53,846 nucleotides of DNA from a virus (IMGVR_UViG_3300005253_000102:1-53846), one strand, 5' to 3'. Counted from the stretch's first letter, positions 24,363 through 33,868 are shown. The notes: generated from the sequence alone by a model not told the origin. Program-made: numbers and translations.

Positions 24363-24692
24363 ATGGACATTACTCTTGACGAAATTCGCGTGCAAATTGC
24401 GCTGGGGACCTTTGATCCCTCGATCTACCCTGAAATTTATCATATAACTGACCGAGAAATTCTCACATTTCTCGCGTTTTGTGACGATGTTGTACTAAGG
24501 CGCGCAGTTGCATCCAATCCTAATACTCCTTTCAAAGTACATTATAAGCAATACACAGAAGATCCTGATTTTTTGGTGAGGGAATGTGCTTGGGAACATA
24601 CCCGACTGCGATATGTCCGCATGTTTTATAAGGAACCCCCAAGACCTTCTTGGCGAAAAGACATCGATCCTTACGATACTTCTTGTAAATGA
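24363..24692 (+). CDS. ALGT-motif protein with LRV-like repeat, 109 aa
   Basis: Starts MDITLDEIRVQIALGTFDPS, the motif at 7-16, then helices and a textbook LRV unit VLRRAVASNPNTPFKV. Ends with a basic, Pro-rich tail. No SD. It is the last motif-bearing gene in the window and sits at the end of the portal/sigma/deformylase run, beyond which structural genes begin. Confidence 0.68.
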   Translation: MDITLDEIRVQIALGTFDPSIYPEIYHITDREILTFLAFCDDVVLRRAVASNPNTPFKVHYKQYTEDPDFLVRECAWEHTRLRYVRMFYKEPPRPSWRKDIDPYDTSCK

Positions 24693-24827
24693 ACTATTAT
24701 ATTAGCTGAGGTGTTATTTGATTGCTTATAGTTTAATTAGGAAAGAGTTAGGATTTGTATAACAGTCTAAAAAATAGTTTTTTGAAAAGTAACAATACCT
24801 TTTCTCCCCCCCGCTTTCTAATTCGGT

Positions 24828-24835
24828 TATAAATA
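24828..24835 (+). promoter_or_regulatory. T4-like late promoter candidate TATAAATA
   Basis: Exact match to the T4 late -10 element, 19 bases before the ATG of the first appendage gene. A tract of seven C lies just upstream (24806-24812). Whether the sigma factor at 22980 recognises it is unknown. Confidence 0.45.
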
Positions 24836-24854
24836 AATTACAGGACGAGCAATT

Positions 24855-25226
24855 ATGGCGAGCAAACGCGTAGCGGTTGCTAGTGGCCAACCGTTTAACA
24901 TACCGGAAAATGGCATCATAAGTAGCGTCTCGGGTTCTTGGCAATTGATAGGTGAAGTTGTAAGAGGCAGAGCGGTTAGGGTTCAAGGCGTATACTGGTC
25001 TACTGAAATTGTAGGCGCTAAATTACTTATTCGTGATATTGAAAGGCATGTAGAACGGGGGGGGGTCACGAACCAACCAGGTGTTACATGGTATGAAGCA
25101 GATTGTTTGGGTCCGGATCCAGCAATTGATCTTTTTTCGGCACACCTTACTTTATTTTTACCTTTTGAGTATTATTCGTCAGGCTCTGCTGGAGATAAAA
25201 TAGTGATTTATGGCGAGTTTGTTTAA
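24855..25226 (+). CDS. Putative virion protein, 123 aa
   Basis: Beta-rich sequence (strands separated by Gly/Ser) with no signal peptide. Context (before fibre-like genes, after a late-promoter candidate) suggests a capsid or tail decoration protein. A run of nine G at 25057-25065 lies inside the coding region and is slippage-prone. No family recognised. Confidence 0.5.
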   Translation: MASKRVAVASGQPFNIPENGIISSVSGSWQLIGEVVRGRAVRVQGVYWSTEIVGAKLLIRDIERHVERGGVTNQPGVTWYEADCLGPDPAIDLFSAHLTLFLPFEYYSSGSAGDKIVIYGEFV

Positions 25227-25228
25227 TT

Positions 25229-25687
25229 ATGAGTGTTGTTAGACGTTCACCACGAACTAATTTTGGTACTCCTATATATGCAGGCCAACTTCATATTGAT
25301 AATTCAACTGCATATAGCAAAATTACGGTAAATAATAGTGGAGCTATTGTAAATGCTCCAGGATTAAGATATAGTGAGGCTGATTCTATTTGGGAATTTT
25401 CTAATGACGGTATTACGTGGGTACCAATTAGTTCAGGTGTTTCAGGAAGTGCTAATTATAAAGTTATTGAATTTCTTTCTTTGGATATACTTGCAGAAAT
25501 AGATCATACTTTACCAAATGGACAAACATATACTATGGGAGAGGGAAAGTATATGAGCATCTATTTTAATGGTCAATTATTAAGCCATGATGGTAATCGT
25601 GAATATGATTATGTAGAGATTAATAGTACTACTGTTAAATTTCATTTTGAAATTCCTGCAGGTGCTATACTTACATATATAGTGTAA
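25229..25687 (+). CDS. Putative tail fibre or appendage protein, 152 aa
   Basis: The N-terminal part resembles short fibre heads (GQLHIDNSTAYSKITV, LRYSEADSIWEFSNDGITW). The C-terminal 60 residues (SIYFNGQLL to IPAGAILTYIV) match the C-terminus of the next gene, so both end in the same beta-domain, probably a receptor-binding or trimerisation tip. Confidence 0.55.
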   Translation: MSVVRRSPRTNFGTPIYAGQLHIDNSTAYSKITVNNSGAIVNAPGLRYSEADSIWEFSNDGITWVPISSGVSGSANYKVIEFLSLDILAEIDHTLPNGQTYTMGEGKYMSIYFNGQLLSHDGNREYDYVEINSTTVKFHFEIPAGAILTYIV

Positions 25688-25788
25688 ATATTTTGAATTT
25701 TTTGTAAATTTGACCTATATTAGTATAAGATAAGTTTATGTAAAGGCAATCAGTTTTGTTTGCATCTTATGCCAGTCAATTTCTGCTG

Positions 25789-25825
25789 TATAATCTTGTA
25801 AATTAAAGTTCATAACATATAAATT
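25789..25825 (+). promoter_or_regulatory. Candidate promoter elements before gene 25850
   Basis: TGTATAAT (25787-25794) resembles the -10 boxes of the early cassettes. TATAAATT (25818-25825) resembles a late element and lies 24 bases before the ATG. Either could drive the 25850 gene. Confidence 0.35.
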
Positions 25826-25849
25826 ATTTAACTATGGGGTAAACCTGAT

Positions 25850-26791
25850 ATGAGTGACACATTTCGTACGCTTTTAAGGCAGGCGGAACAAATCAGTGGC
25901 AGTGCAACGTATGACGACACGTTGGGGCTGTCAGGTGCAGAAACGTATCTTGATAAAAGTTTAGAAAAAGATCTTAACTATCTTCGGTCACAAGTAAAAG
26001 TAATCACAGGTGAGACAAATTGGTATGATGCTCCTGGTGTTGATCTTGCATCTTTGGCAACCGATGAACAAGGAATGTCAGGATCATTTGCAAATATCTA
26101 TACCTTCACTGGTATGGATGACAGAAATGATACTACGCCGACTTACACGTCTCAAAACTATGTTACCAATGGTAATGATCTTGAAGCTTCAATCGGTGAT
26201 TTGGATGCTCAAGTAAAATCAAACTATGATGGTTACACAGCATTGACTCTTGACGCTGTTGTAGCAGTTGGATCTACAGTAGATGAAGCGATTACGGTTA
26301 CAGCTTCAGGTTCTACTTTTAGTGCGTTGTTAATTTATGATGACCTCCATGTTGGCGGCGATATCCTGGTTGAAGGTACCGTTGACGGTGTTGATATCGC
26401 AGGGTTTGCTTCTGTGGCCCAGACATTTACTGGTATGGATTCTGCGTCTGATTCTACACCTACTTATTCAAGCACTAACTATGTAGCGAATAGTACCAGT
26501 CTAGAAGTAGCTATTGGCGCCTTGGATGCAGCTATTTCAACCGCTGATGTCAGTAAAGAAGTAGAAAGAATATCGTCTCCAGTTACTTCAGGTTCAGCTC
26601 ATACTGTTCCAGGTAGTAACAGTCATGCTGCAGGAGATGGTTCTACTATGGATATCTACTTGAATGGTCAGCTAATACAGTCTAATACTGGAACAGAATT
26701 GAGGGATTACCTTGAGTCAGCTACAGATGAAATCAAATTCACTTTCACTGTTCCGACAAATGCTTATTTGACTTATATTATTCGTCAGTAA
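25850..26791 (+). CDS. Tail fibre/appendage protein with internal repeats, 313 aa
   Basis: Two copies of a repeat of about 37 residues begin TFTGMDDRNDTTPTY (about 86) and TFTGMDSASDSTPTY (about 190), each ending in IGDLDA/IGALDA. A DDLHVGGDILVEG segment is typical of fibre beta-shafts. The C-terminal domain (DIYLNGQLI to VPTNAYLTYII) is shared with the upstream gene. Probably trimeric. Confidence 0.65.
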   Translation: MSDTFRTLLRQAEQISGSATYDDTLGLSGAETYLDKSLEKDLNYLRSQVKVITGETNWYDAPGVDLASLATDEQGMSGSFANIYTFTGMDDRNDTTPTYTSQNYVTNGNDLEASIGDLDAQVKSNYDGYTALTLDAVVAVGSTVDEAITVTASGSTFSALLIYDDLHVGGDILVEGTVDGVDIAGFASVAQTFTGMDSASDSTPTYSSTNYVANSTSLEVAIGALDAAISTADVSKEVERISSPVTSGSAHTVPGSNSHAAGDGSTMDIYLNGQLIQSNTGTELRDYLESATDEIKFTFTVPTNAYLTYIIRQ

Positions 26792-26806
26792 ATTTAAGCT
26801 GCTAAT

Positions 26807-26842
26807 AGAAAGAGAGTGGTGTTTTATACCCACTCTCTTTCT
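26807..26842 (+). terminator. Intrinsic terminator
   Basis: AGAAAGAGAGTGG (26807-26819) pairs with CCACTCTCTTTCT around a short A+T-rich loop, followed by TATTTAT. It ends the first appendage transcription unit. Confidence 0.8.
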
Positions 26843-26900
26843 ATTTATAATCGAACTATGTTATGGTAGAACGATTATTATAATTGAAAGGAGAGTTGTG

Positions 26901-27110
26901 ATGTTAGGTGAAGTGCGTATTGAACAGGTGTGTAAAGTTTTAGAAGTTGAAGAAAAAAAGATGCACGACCAGATTGTGCATTTAAATGGTCAAATAGTAT
27001 ATAATCGAAGAATCCAAGAACTTCTCACTCAATTACTTCGTGAACTTACAGCTGAAGAAGGTAAATCCAAAACAACTAAATCCAGGGTAACAAAGAAGCC
27101 TAAAAAATAA
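26901..27110 (+). CDS. Small coiled-coil protein with basic tail, 69 aa
   Basis: ATG 26901 follows AAAGGAGAG. Residues 1-50 form one long amphipathic helix; the last 18 residues are Lys/Thr-rich. Ends next to the fibre gene start. Possibly a fibre chaperone or connector (inference from position). Confidence 0.5.
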   Translation: MLGEVRIEQVCKVLEVEEKKMHDQIVHLNGQIVYNRRIQELLTQLLRELTAEEGKSKTTKSRVTKKPKK

Positions 27111-27845
27111 ATGAATAGTTACCGTACACGCATATTTGATGGCCAGATAGGCTTTGGATCTGGTAGTAAAATTAATGCGGATGATATTCCTGAAAGTCTT
27201 ACGCGGTTTTGGTTAACTAATGCCGCGCAAGAAATTTCTGGATCAAAGATTTTTGGTGATGATCTTGATATGAGTTTTAACAGCATCGTTAATGTTGTTG
27301 ATCCTACATTAGATCAAGATGTTGCTACTAAAAAATATGTAGATACTGTATCTGGATCAATTGGTAGTAATTTAGAATCAAATTATGCTACTAAAACTTA
27401 TGTAGATACAGTAAGTGGAAGTATAGGTCAAGACTTAAATCATCAAGTATTAGAATTATATGCTTATGTTGATACAGCAAGTGGTAGTTGTGCTCAGAGT
27501 CTTCAAAGTGTTACTAATATAGGCAATACTACTACTAACGATATTACAGCAGCTAATCTAAAATCGAATACTGATATTTATGTTAATTATGACGGCCCCG
27601 AAGGCGATTCCTACCTTTATTTTTATAATGTGGGTTCACCTGTTGGTGTGTCCATAAGTTGGAATGATTCCAGTAATAAATTTATAGCGACCCCCAAATT
27701 AGCTGCACCAAATTTAGAAGTTACCGGAGACAATAACTCTAATGATACTTCTTATGTAGCTATGGTTTTACATGGAACTGATAGTTCCCCGCCCGCAGCG
27801 TCTACTTATCCTCGAGGAACAATCTATATTCAGTACACACCTTAA
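27111..27845 (+). CDS. Tail fibre protein, 244 aa, paralogue of 51052
   Basis: Contains repeated KKYVDTVSGSIG / KTYVDTVSGSIG units, a LNHQVLELYAYVDTASGS segment and SVTNIGNTTTNDITAANL, all also found in the large S74 fibre at 51052-53256, with 39 identical bases (27423-27461 and 51262-51300). It lacks the S74 C-terminal domain and ends in a different short domain. It may be an alternative or helper fibre. Confidence 0.7.
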   Translation: MNSYRTRIFDGQIGFGSGSKINADDIPESLTRFWLTNAAQEISGSKIFGDDLDMSFNSIVNVVDPTLDQDVATKKYVDTVSGSIGSNLESNYATKTYVDTVSGSIGQDLNHQVLELYAYVDTASGSCAQSLQSVTNIGNTTTNDITAANLKSNTDIYVNYDGPEGDSYLYFYNVGSPVGVSISWNDSSNKFIATPKLAAPNLEVTGDNNSNDTSYVAMVLHGTDSSPPAASTYPRGTIYIQYTP

Positions 27846-27861
27846 AATGTGGTAAATTAAA

Positions 27862-29178
27862 GTGGCAAAACTAAGAAAAGATATTTTTTTAATAGCAAAA
27901 GCATTTAATACTGATTCGGCTTCGTGGCAGCCTGCAGCTGGTGTGTTAGGTTTAGGGGTTACTAAATTCTATCCAGGATACTTTGAACCCCTATCTGAAA
28001 TATATTTTGAAGCTACATGGGAACACATAGCAGGAGAAGGTATTAATGGTCCTGAAATAACAAAGGTGAGATTATATGATAAAACAAATAGTGTTCAAAT
28101 AGTTGAGATTTCAGTTACTAATGATCCAGGGTTCCATCGAGTAAGGTCGGGCAATTTAATGGGTACGCTGGGCACGGGAAATAGAGAATTATATGTTCAA
28201 ATAAGCAGATCAGGTGGCTCTGTACCTTCGACATCACTTTATACAGCAAGATTAATAGTCATTCAAAATGGGACAATAATAAAGACAGCAACCTACTGGC
28301 AAGTGGGAGATGATGATATGACGGTTTCAGCAGGACCTATTGAAGTCTCTGACCCCGCTAGAATGTGGAATGATTTTGATAACTATGATGGTACATTAGA
28401 CTTTTTTTTTCAAACTACACATGCAATGGAGGTCGGAGCTACTAACTCAACAATTACATTGTATGATATGGATAATACAGCAAATATAGGATCGGTAAGG
28501 ACATCGAGCTTATCGTTTGTATTTGGCGAAGACTTAACTGTTTCGCCAAATAATAATGCAAGGCACACAGTGAGAATGCAGTCAACAGGCGGACCATTTT
28601 TTGGTAGTTCCATAAAAATAGCACATTATGTAATAACTCAAGATGGTGAAGGAACTCCATTAACTAAAACAGAATGCCCTATTCAAGTAACTAAATCTAC
28701 ATTTTTAGGAAGTTCTACAAGTTATTCTCCGGCTAATAGAAAATGGTGTGGATATGATCCTGCTGATTATGTAGATGTCACAATACCATCAGGAAGTGCT
28801 GAGTATACTATGAAAGTTACTGGTGGAACTGGATATGTTAAATTAATTAAAGATACAACAGATATAGCAAATAGTGAAGTCACAACAACATCTGCAACAC
28901 ATGAAAGGGTCACAGGTGTTGACATAACGCTTCCAACCTCGGAGACTGATGTCTCGGCAGATGCAAAGGTTAGTGCTGGTGGAAATACCGTTTCTATATC
29001 ATCAATGAGAATTTTATTATATTTAATAGAAATTCAACCAGTAGATACCCCTATGCTATTGAACATTGGCGATGCCTGGAAATCCGTCGACTCTATGAAA
29101 ATAAACATTGACGATGTTTGGAAGGATGTTGTTGGAGCTCAAATTAATATTGGTGATGCTTGGAAGACTATATTTTAG
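27862..29178 (+). CDS. Virion appendage protein with INIGDAWK repeats, 438 aa
   Basis: GTG start. Several beta-sandwich-like domains, then three C-terminal repeats LNIGDAWKSV, INIDDVWKDV and INIGDAWKTI spaced by about 14 residues. Short INIGD-W-K repeats are known at the ends of some phage tail and appendage proteins. Possibly host-surface binding. Unrecognised otherwise. Confidence 0.6.
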   Translation: MAKLRKDIFLIAKAFNTDSASWQPAAGVLGLGVTKFYPGYFEPLSEIYFEATWEHIAGEGINGPEITKVRLYDKTNSVQIVEISVTNDPGFHRVRSGNLMGTLGTGNRELYVQISRSGGSVPSTSLYTARLIVIQNGTIIKTATYWQVGDDDMTVSAGPIEVSDPARMWNDFDNYDGTLDFFFQTTHAMEVGATNSTITLYDMDNTANIGSVRTSSLSFVFGEDLTVSPNNNARHTVRMQSTGGPFFGSSIKIAHYVITQDGEGTPLTKTECPIQVTKSTFLGSSTSYSPANRKWCGYDPADYVDVTIPSGSAEYTMKVTGGTGYVKLIKDTTDIANSEVTTTSATHERVTGVDITLPTSETDVSADAKVSAGGNTVSISSMRILLYLIEIQPVDTPMLLNIGDAWKSVDSMKINIDDVWKDVVGAQINIGDAWKTIF

Positions 29179-29198
29179 TATAAATTAGCGGCTATAAT
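29179..29198 (+). promoter_or_regulatory. Candidate promoter elements before gene 29270
   Basis: TATAAATT (29179-29186) followed by TATAAT (29193-29198) in the gap between the appendage gene and the 29270 gene. No -35 recognised. Confidence 0.3.
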
Positions 29199-29269
29199 AG
29201 TCATAAGGTCATGGCAGGTAAATTTGTAGGTATACAATATTATAAGTAACTATTTTGAGGAGAAAAGAA

Positions 29270-29494
29270 ATGGCTGATCCGATTACTTCAGACCAAACGA
29301 AAAGTGTAAATAATCCTGTACAAAATAATGTAAAACAAGAAATCGTAGACCATCCCTTTAGGGGCGCCGCAATTCATATCAAAGAAGATGGTACATTTGC
29401 TGTTGAATTGGCAGGGATTACCCCAATGGAATTGTACGGTGCTTTACATCTGGTGACCGAAAAGGTTAAAAAACAATTAAATGGTGGCCAATAA
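29270..29494 (+). CDS. Hypothetical 74-aa protein
   Basis: ATG after TGAGGAGAAAA. Ends with a helical GALHLVTEKVKKQLNGG segment after a short beta motif (GAAIHIKEDGTFAVEL). Possibly a head or tail minor component. Unknown. Confidence 0.5.
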   Translation: MADPITSDQTKSVNNPVQNNVKQEIVDHPFRGAAIHIKEDGTFAVELAGITPMELYGALHLVTEKVKKQLNGGQ

Positions 29495-29572
29495 GATATA
29501 GTCAGTCCCCCTTATAGGAAACGGTACTATATTAGTTTTTGTAAGTTACCATGTAGTTTGGAGTACTGACAT

Positions 29573-30016
29573 TTGAACCCAATTGAACAGACCGCGCAAT
29601 TTTTATTTAGGGCGGTGAAAAAAGCTTCAGTAAATCATACAGATATCCATGAGGGTGATCACATTGTAGTCACTGGTGCAGATGATGATATTGTAGGTGT
29701 TGTTAATAGTGTCGGCACTACTGAAGATACTACTACTGAAGATACTACTACTACTGTTGTATTAGATACAGGTTTAAGTGAAGAAACCCTTCAAGTTTCG
29801 AGCAAAAATTTTATTCATATAATCCAGAGGGCAGATATGTTAGACATGCGCAAGCATATTGATTATGAACGTGGCCTAACGGATGCGGATAAAGACACAC
29901 ATAAGTACACTGAAAAAGATCAACGTCCCGTACTCGGCCCCGATGAAAAGTCGGATAAATCCGAACTTCCTACATCTAAAATTTCACTTGTGATGAAAAC
30001 TCAAAAGGATAGTTAA
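29573..30016 (+). CDS. Hypothetical 147-aa protein upstream of the protease
   Basis: TTG start eight bases after GGAG. The N-terminal half has a KOW/SH3-like strand pair (GDHIVVTGADDDIVGVV) interrupted by a Thr/Glu/Asp repeat (TTEDTTTEDTTTT). The C-terminal half is charged and disordered. Probably a head-assembly accessory by position. Confidence 0.5.
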   Translation: MNPIEQTAQFLFRAVKKASVNHTDIHEGDHIVVTGADDDIVGVVNSVGTTEDTTTEDTTTTVVLDTGLSEETLQVSSKNFIHIIQRADMLDMRKHIDYERGLTDADKDTHKYTEKDQRPVLGPDEKSDKSELPTSKISLVMKTQKDS

Positions 30017-30019
30017 TAC

Positions 30020-33000
30020 GTGTCTTTACAAAAGTACGCATCTCTTAAGCTCGCATCAGTAATAACTACTGAACAAGAATTTGATGAAATTATTGAAAGG
30101 TCTACTGTCATAGCCGGGGGAGATCATTCAGTTCAGAAAGTAGTTAGGTTCAATCCTGATTTTGTATATGCGAGGTTTAAAGCAATTGGATGTCTTTGTG
30201 TAGATGGTCCTAATGCCAATGCTGATGGTTTTCCTTATGATCAATTCTTAGATAGTCGTGCAGGTTATGGGTATCAATCATTTATAGGAAAGCATGCTTT
30301 TGTTGAACACAGCAGTGATAATATCAATAATTCAATTGGTAACCTCCACAGTGCTTATCTAAATCGTTTCAATACTTCCAAATTTGGTAATAAAGAGTGG
30401 CAGATTCTTAACGATGATGAACGTCATTATACTTTAGCTAATAGAGCGTCTCATGAAGATGGCAGTGTTGAAGTACTTATGGCGATCGATCGAAAAGTGT
30501 CTCCAAGAATTGCTCGAATGCTTGAGACAGATTCTCCAGTAGGGTGTTCTATGGGCACCAATATTGATTATAGTGAATGTACTGTTTGTGGTAATCGTGC
30601 GTATATTGAAGAGAATTATTGTCCTCATATTAAATTCAGTAAGGGCCAAAATGTTCTTATTCCTGCCAGTCAAATTTCTGACCTCATTAAAAAAGGTGCT
30701 ATTAAAAAAGAATGGTTACCCTTTATACTGCATCGTGCACAAGACGTTAAAGCGGTCGCAAGTAATGCACGCAGAATGGTTTATGCTAAGGCGTTTGAAG
30801 TTAACTATGGCCTTAGCTTTTTTGAATTATCAGTTGTTGCCAATCCTGCATTCCACCGTGGATATAAACTAGAAAAAATTGCAAGCACTTCTAAGAAATC
30901 CTTTCAACAGTTGATGCCCCTTATTTATTCGGCAGAAAGTCAACCCATTGAGGTTGTTCTTAGTGTTACAGATGGATTTTATAGCAGTGTGTTAGAGGCC
31001 TTTGCAAATCAAATAGGTCAACCTTTAGATCAATGGACGGACGAAGAAAGACTTTTATTTGAACGTAATGGTGAAATTGCTAAAAGTGCTTTACAGTCTG
31101 GAAATGTACATGAAGTACTAACAAAGAAAATTAATGCCCCGTATTTAGTTAAAGAAGGGATTGAACTTATTCCTTCTGATAATGCAGGATTTTATCAAAT
31201 TGCTAATCCTGATGAATTGTTAACGCGTACATTTGCAGGAACAAGATTACGCTCTGTTTCAGGGATAGTAGGTACGCCTGAAGAAAATTATTATGGTTGT
31301 GTGATTTGCCAAGGGGTATATAATCGTAATTTACATACGAAGACTGCTGCGTATGAATGGAACACTTTTAATAAGTTTTCTATTTGTCCCAGTTGTGAAC
31401 AAATTAGTAGATTATCAGAAAATAATGAAGGAGAGGTATACGCTATGTCAAAAGACCATACCGGTAAAACAGCTGCGGAAGGTACTAACCTTCCTACTAC
31501 ATCTGAATTTACTGGGGATAAAGAGGTAACCATTGGCAATCCTCGAGAAAAAGAAACTGAATTATATAAGGGCTGGGCTGCCAAAGGTAGTGGCCAGATT
31601 GAAAAGGAGAAGGAATATAGGCCTATGGGAACAATTTTTATCGACGCAATTGTTGCGAGAAAGGATCTTAATGATCGTTCTGCACGAATTGCGGAACTTT
31701 CGAAATCCGCGGGTATCCTACTTGGCCGCACTAAACTTGCGTTAGATGCTCCTGAAGATTTCCTCGCTGAAATGGGCGGTGGAAAACCTCCGGAACTTGA
31801 CGTCCCAAAAGGTGTGGAAGGTGTGGAAGGTATGGAAGGTCCTGCAGGTCCTGAAGATGATATGGGTATTGCAGTTGCAATAGATATAGGATCTGGGGCA
31901 GATTTACGCACTACTCTAGAAAATACTAAAGCTGATCTTGAGTTGATTCTAGGTGATTTAGAACAAGCTAAGTCGATGGTGGGCACTAGCGAAGGAGAAG
32001 CAATTGATGCTCTCGCCAATAAGCTTCGTTGGGGTAAGCGCCAGGCAATTGTCGCACAAAAAGTTGCAGCTGAAGCAGATTCATTAATTGAAGATGCTGT
32101 ATCTGCTGTTGAAGATGCGATGGCTAAACTTCAAACCGCTTGTGAATTTCTTTATGCTGAGGAAGGAAGGCCAGCCAAAGAAAAAGAGGCTAATAACGAA
32201 AAATCTGACTCTGACTCTGACTCTGACTCTGACTCTGAGAAATCTGATGGTGATTCCAAAGGTGGATTTCCATTTGATAAAAAAGATGGTAAAAAAGATG
32301 GTAAAAAAGATGATAACAATAATAACAAAGAAGTCGATTCTGAAGGAGGAGACGATATGTCCAAAGAAGCACGCCTTGAGCTGAATTCAAGAAATATTCA
32401 GCTTCTGCGAGACCTTAAGGACGTTGTTACAGGTTCTTCGTCACTCGTAAAAGTCGCAGCTACCGAAGAAGAAGTGGTAACTGATGGCGAAGCCGAGGTT
32501 AAAACCGAGGTTGTAGACGAGAAGGACACTGAAAAGGAAGCTTCTGGGACGAAAGCTACTAAGTCAGCAGACGTTAAAGAAGCTGCAGCTCAACCACCTA
32601 CTGGTGCCCGTGATCCTGGTGATTATGGTGATCCCGGAGCGATTGAATCTCATGAGATGAAACGCTGGTGGCAGGATATGTATCCTGAATTTGAGAAGAT
32701 GAAATCCGAAGAACAACGTCTGGAACTCAACATTCCTGAAGGTAAAGTAGAATTGTTAACCGGCACGTTGGGTCAGCGCGAAGAAAGTGATCCAGAAGTT
32801 GGTAAGCAGACCGACGCTCCTGCAATTTTTGCAAAGCGTTTTGCAAACACCTGGGAGCCTAAGAAATCTTTTTATGGAGTTCTGAAGGTTGCCGAGGATG
32901 GTGCAGTTGAAGCTTTCACTACTAACTTTAGTGATGTCACCGACGATGACGCTGGTAAAGATCAGTTTGATGCGTTCACATCAGACGATTACATGAGTGA

Positions 33001-33868
33001 AATCGTTGACACTGTTAAAGAACATGGTATTGAAGCTACTCGTAAGCTCATGAATGGTAAGACTGCTCAGTTGGAAGGTATTACGCCTGGTAAGACTGAA
33101 AAGGTTAATCCGTTGTATGACACTGACGAGGAGAAGAAAAACTCTAACACACCGCGTGATGGCGAACGCCCTGATCCGAAAGATGGTCATGGTAAAGCTG
33201 TTTCGAATGATAAAGCATACTATGCTAAAGCTTTCGGTGACGAAGGGTACGCTTCTGATCTGGTAACAGCTCAGAAGAAAGTTGCTACGCTAGAATTGAA
33301 GCTCGTTGATGCTGAAATGGATCGGAAATCTGGTCTTATCGCTAAACACGCCCTTCATCTGGCACGTGTTGCTGCTTCCCGTGGTATTATTCCGTTTGAC
33401 TTAGCTAATGTTCAGGCTCAAGCAATGGAATACATTAAGTATGACGAGAACAGTATCAATGCAGTTACTGCTCATCTCGAGAAACTGCCGGTTGTGACTC
33501 AGAGAGCTCTTGAAGCTTATCAGATTCCGGAAGCAGAAGACATGAGTTACGGTGTAATCCATAATTCCTTGGATGCAGTGGACAAGATCCGTATGGAACA
33601 CACTGATGCAGAAACCGTAGCACCCGATGGAATTCAAACTGCCGTCGAAAATAACGCAAAGCTGTCTGATGCAGACAAGGCGCCGCGTATTTCGAAGCAA
33701 GCTTCTGAAACTGTTGTGCCTCAAATGCACGCTGATTCAGCTGCTGAAGCAGGTGGTCTTCCTGATGTTACTAAGTTCTTTACAAGTACGATTGAAAACC
33801 GGTTAAGGAAGGCAGGCAAACTTGACGAATGTATCGCCAAGGGTTGGCTGAAGTCTAACCGTAGGTAA
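30020..33868 (+). CDS. Prohead protease fused to scaffold, with nested internal starts
   Basis: 1282 residues from GTG 30020. Residues 1-290 fit a prohead serine protease: VEHSSDNINNSIG with His97, CSMGT with Ser177, a zinc-like CTVC at 187-190, and ELSVVANPAF at 269-278. The middle is charged with Gly/Glu repeats and an (SD)n run. The last 500 residues are scaffold-like with coiled-coil (VATLELKLVDAEM). Two in-frame ATGs have strong ribosome sites: 31445 (GAAGGAGAGG) and 32357 (AAGGAGGAG), both starting MSK, so separate middle and scaffold products are likely. Confidence 0.78.
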   Translation: MSLQKYASLKLASVITTEQEFDEIIERSTVIAGGDHSVQKVVRFNPDFVYARFKAIGCLCVDGPNANADGFPYDQFLDSRAGYGYQSFIGKHAFVEHSSDNINNSIGNLHSAYLNRFNTSKFGNKEWQILNDDERHYTLANRASHEDGSVEVLMAIDRKVSPRIARMLETDSPVGCSMGTNIDYSECTVCGNRAYIEENYCPHIKFSKGQNVLIPASQISDLIKKGAIKKEWLPFILHRAQDVKAVASNARRMVYAKAFEVNYGLSFFELSVVANPAFHRGYKLEKIASTSKKSFQQLMPLIYSAESQPIEVVLSVTDGFYSSVLEAFANQIGQPLDQWTDEERLLFERNGEIAKSALQSGNVHEVLTKKINAPYLVKEGIELIPSDNAGFYQIANPDELLTRTFAGTRLRSVSGIVGTPEENYYGCVICQGVYNRNLHTKTAAYEWNTFNKFSICPSCEQISRLSENNEGEVYAMSKDHTGKTAAEGTNLPTTSEFTGDKEVTIGNPREKETELYKGWAAKGSGQIEKEKEYRPMGTIFIDAIVARKDLNDRSARIAELSKSAGILLGRTKLALDAPEDFLAEMGGGKPPELDVPKGVEGVEGMEGPAGPEDDMGIAVAIDIGSGADLRTTLENTKADLELILGDLEQAKSMVGTSEGEAIDALANKLRWGKRQAIVAQKVAAEADSLIEDAVSAVEDAMAKLQTACEFLYAEEGRPAKEKEANNEKSDSDSDSDSDSEKSDGDSKGGFPFDKKDGKKDGKKDDNNNNKEVDSEGGDDMSKEARLELNSRNIQLLRDLKDVVTGSSSLVKVAATEEEVVTDGEAEVKTEVVDEKDTEKEASGTKATKSADVKEAAAQPPTGARDPGDYGDPGAIESHEMKRWWQDMYPEFEKMKSEEQRLELNIPEGKVELLTGTLGQREESDPEVGKQTDAPAIFAKRFANTWEPKKSFYGVLKVAEDGAVEAFTTNFSDVTDDDAGKDQFDAFTSDDYMSEIVDTVKEHGIEATRKLMNGKTAQLEGITPGKTEKVNPLYDTDEEKKNSNTPRDGERPDPKDGHGKAVSNDKAYYAKAFGDEGYASDLVTAQKKVATLELKLVDAEMDRKSGLIAKHALHLARVAASRGIIPFDLANVQAQAMEYIKYDENSINAVTAHLEKLPVVTQRALEAYQIPEAEDMSYGVIHNSLDAVDKIRMEHTDAETVAPDGIQTAVENNAKLSDADKAPRISKQASETVVPQMHADSAAEAGGLPDVTKFFTSTIENRLRKAGKLDECIAKGWLKSNRR
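32343..32359 (+). promoter_or_regulatory. Internal in-frame ribosome site and start (scaffold)
   Basis: AAGGAGGAG followed by ATG at 32357, codon 780 of the 1282-residue frame. It would give a 503-residue scaffold starting MSKEARLELNSRN. A similar site (GAAGGAGAGG, ATG 31445, codon 476) lies upstream. Confidence 0.6.

Noticed and set aside
31291-32019. 242-codon minus-strand frame opposite the protease-scaffold gene
   Set aside because: Ser/Pro-rich antisense shadow of a repetitive coding region; no ribosome site or promoter.
32204-32320. Short tandem DNA repeats (TCTGAC units and a 12-base Lys-Lys-Asp-Gly unit) considered as a CRISPR-like or regulatory array
   Set aside because: They are in-frame coding repeats with no spacers and encode a low-complexity linker.
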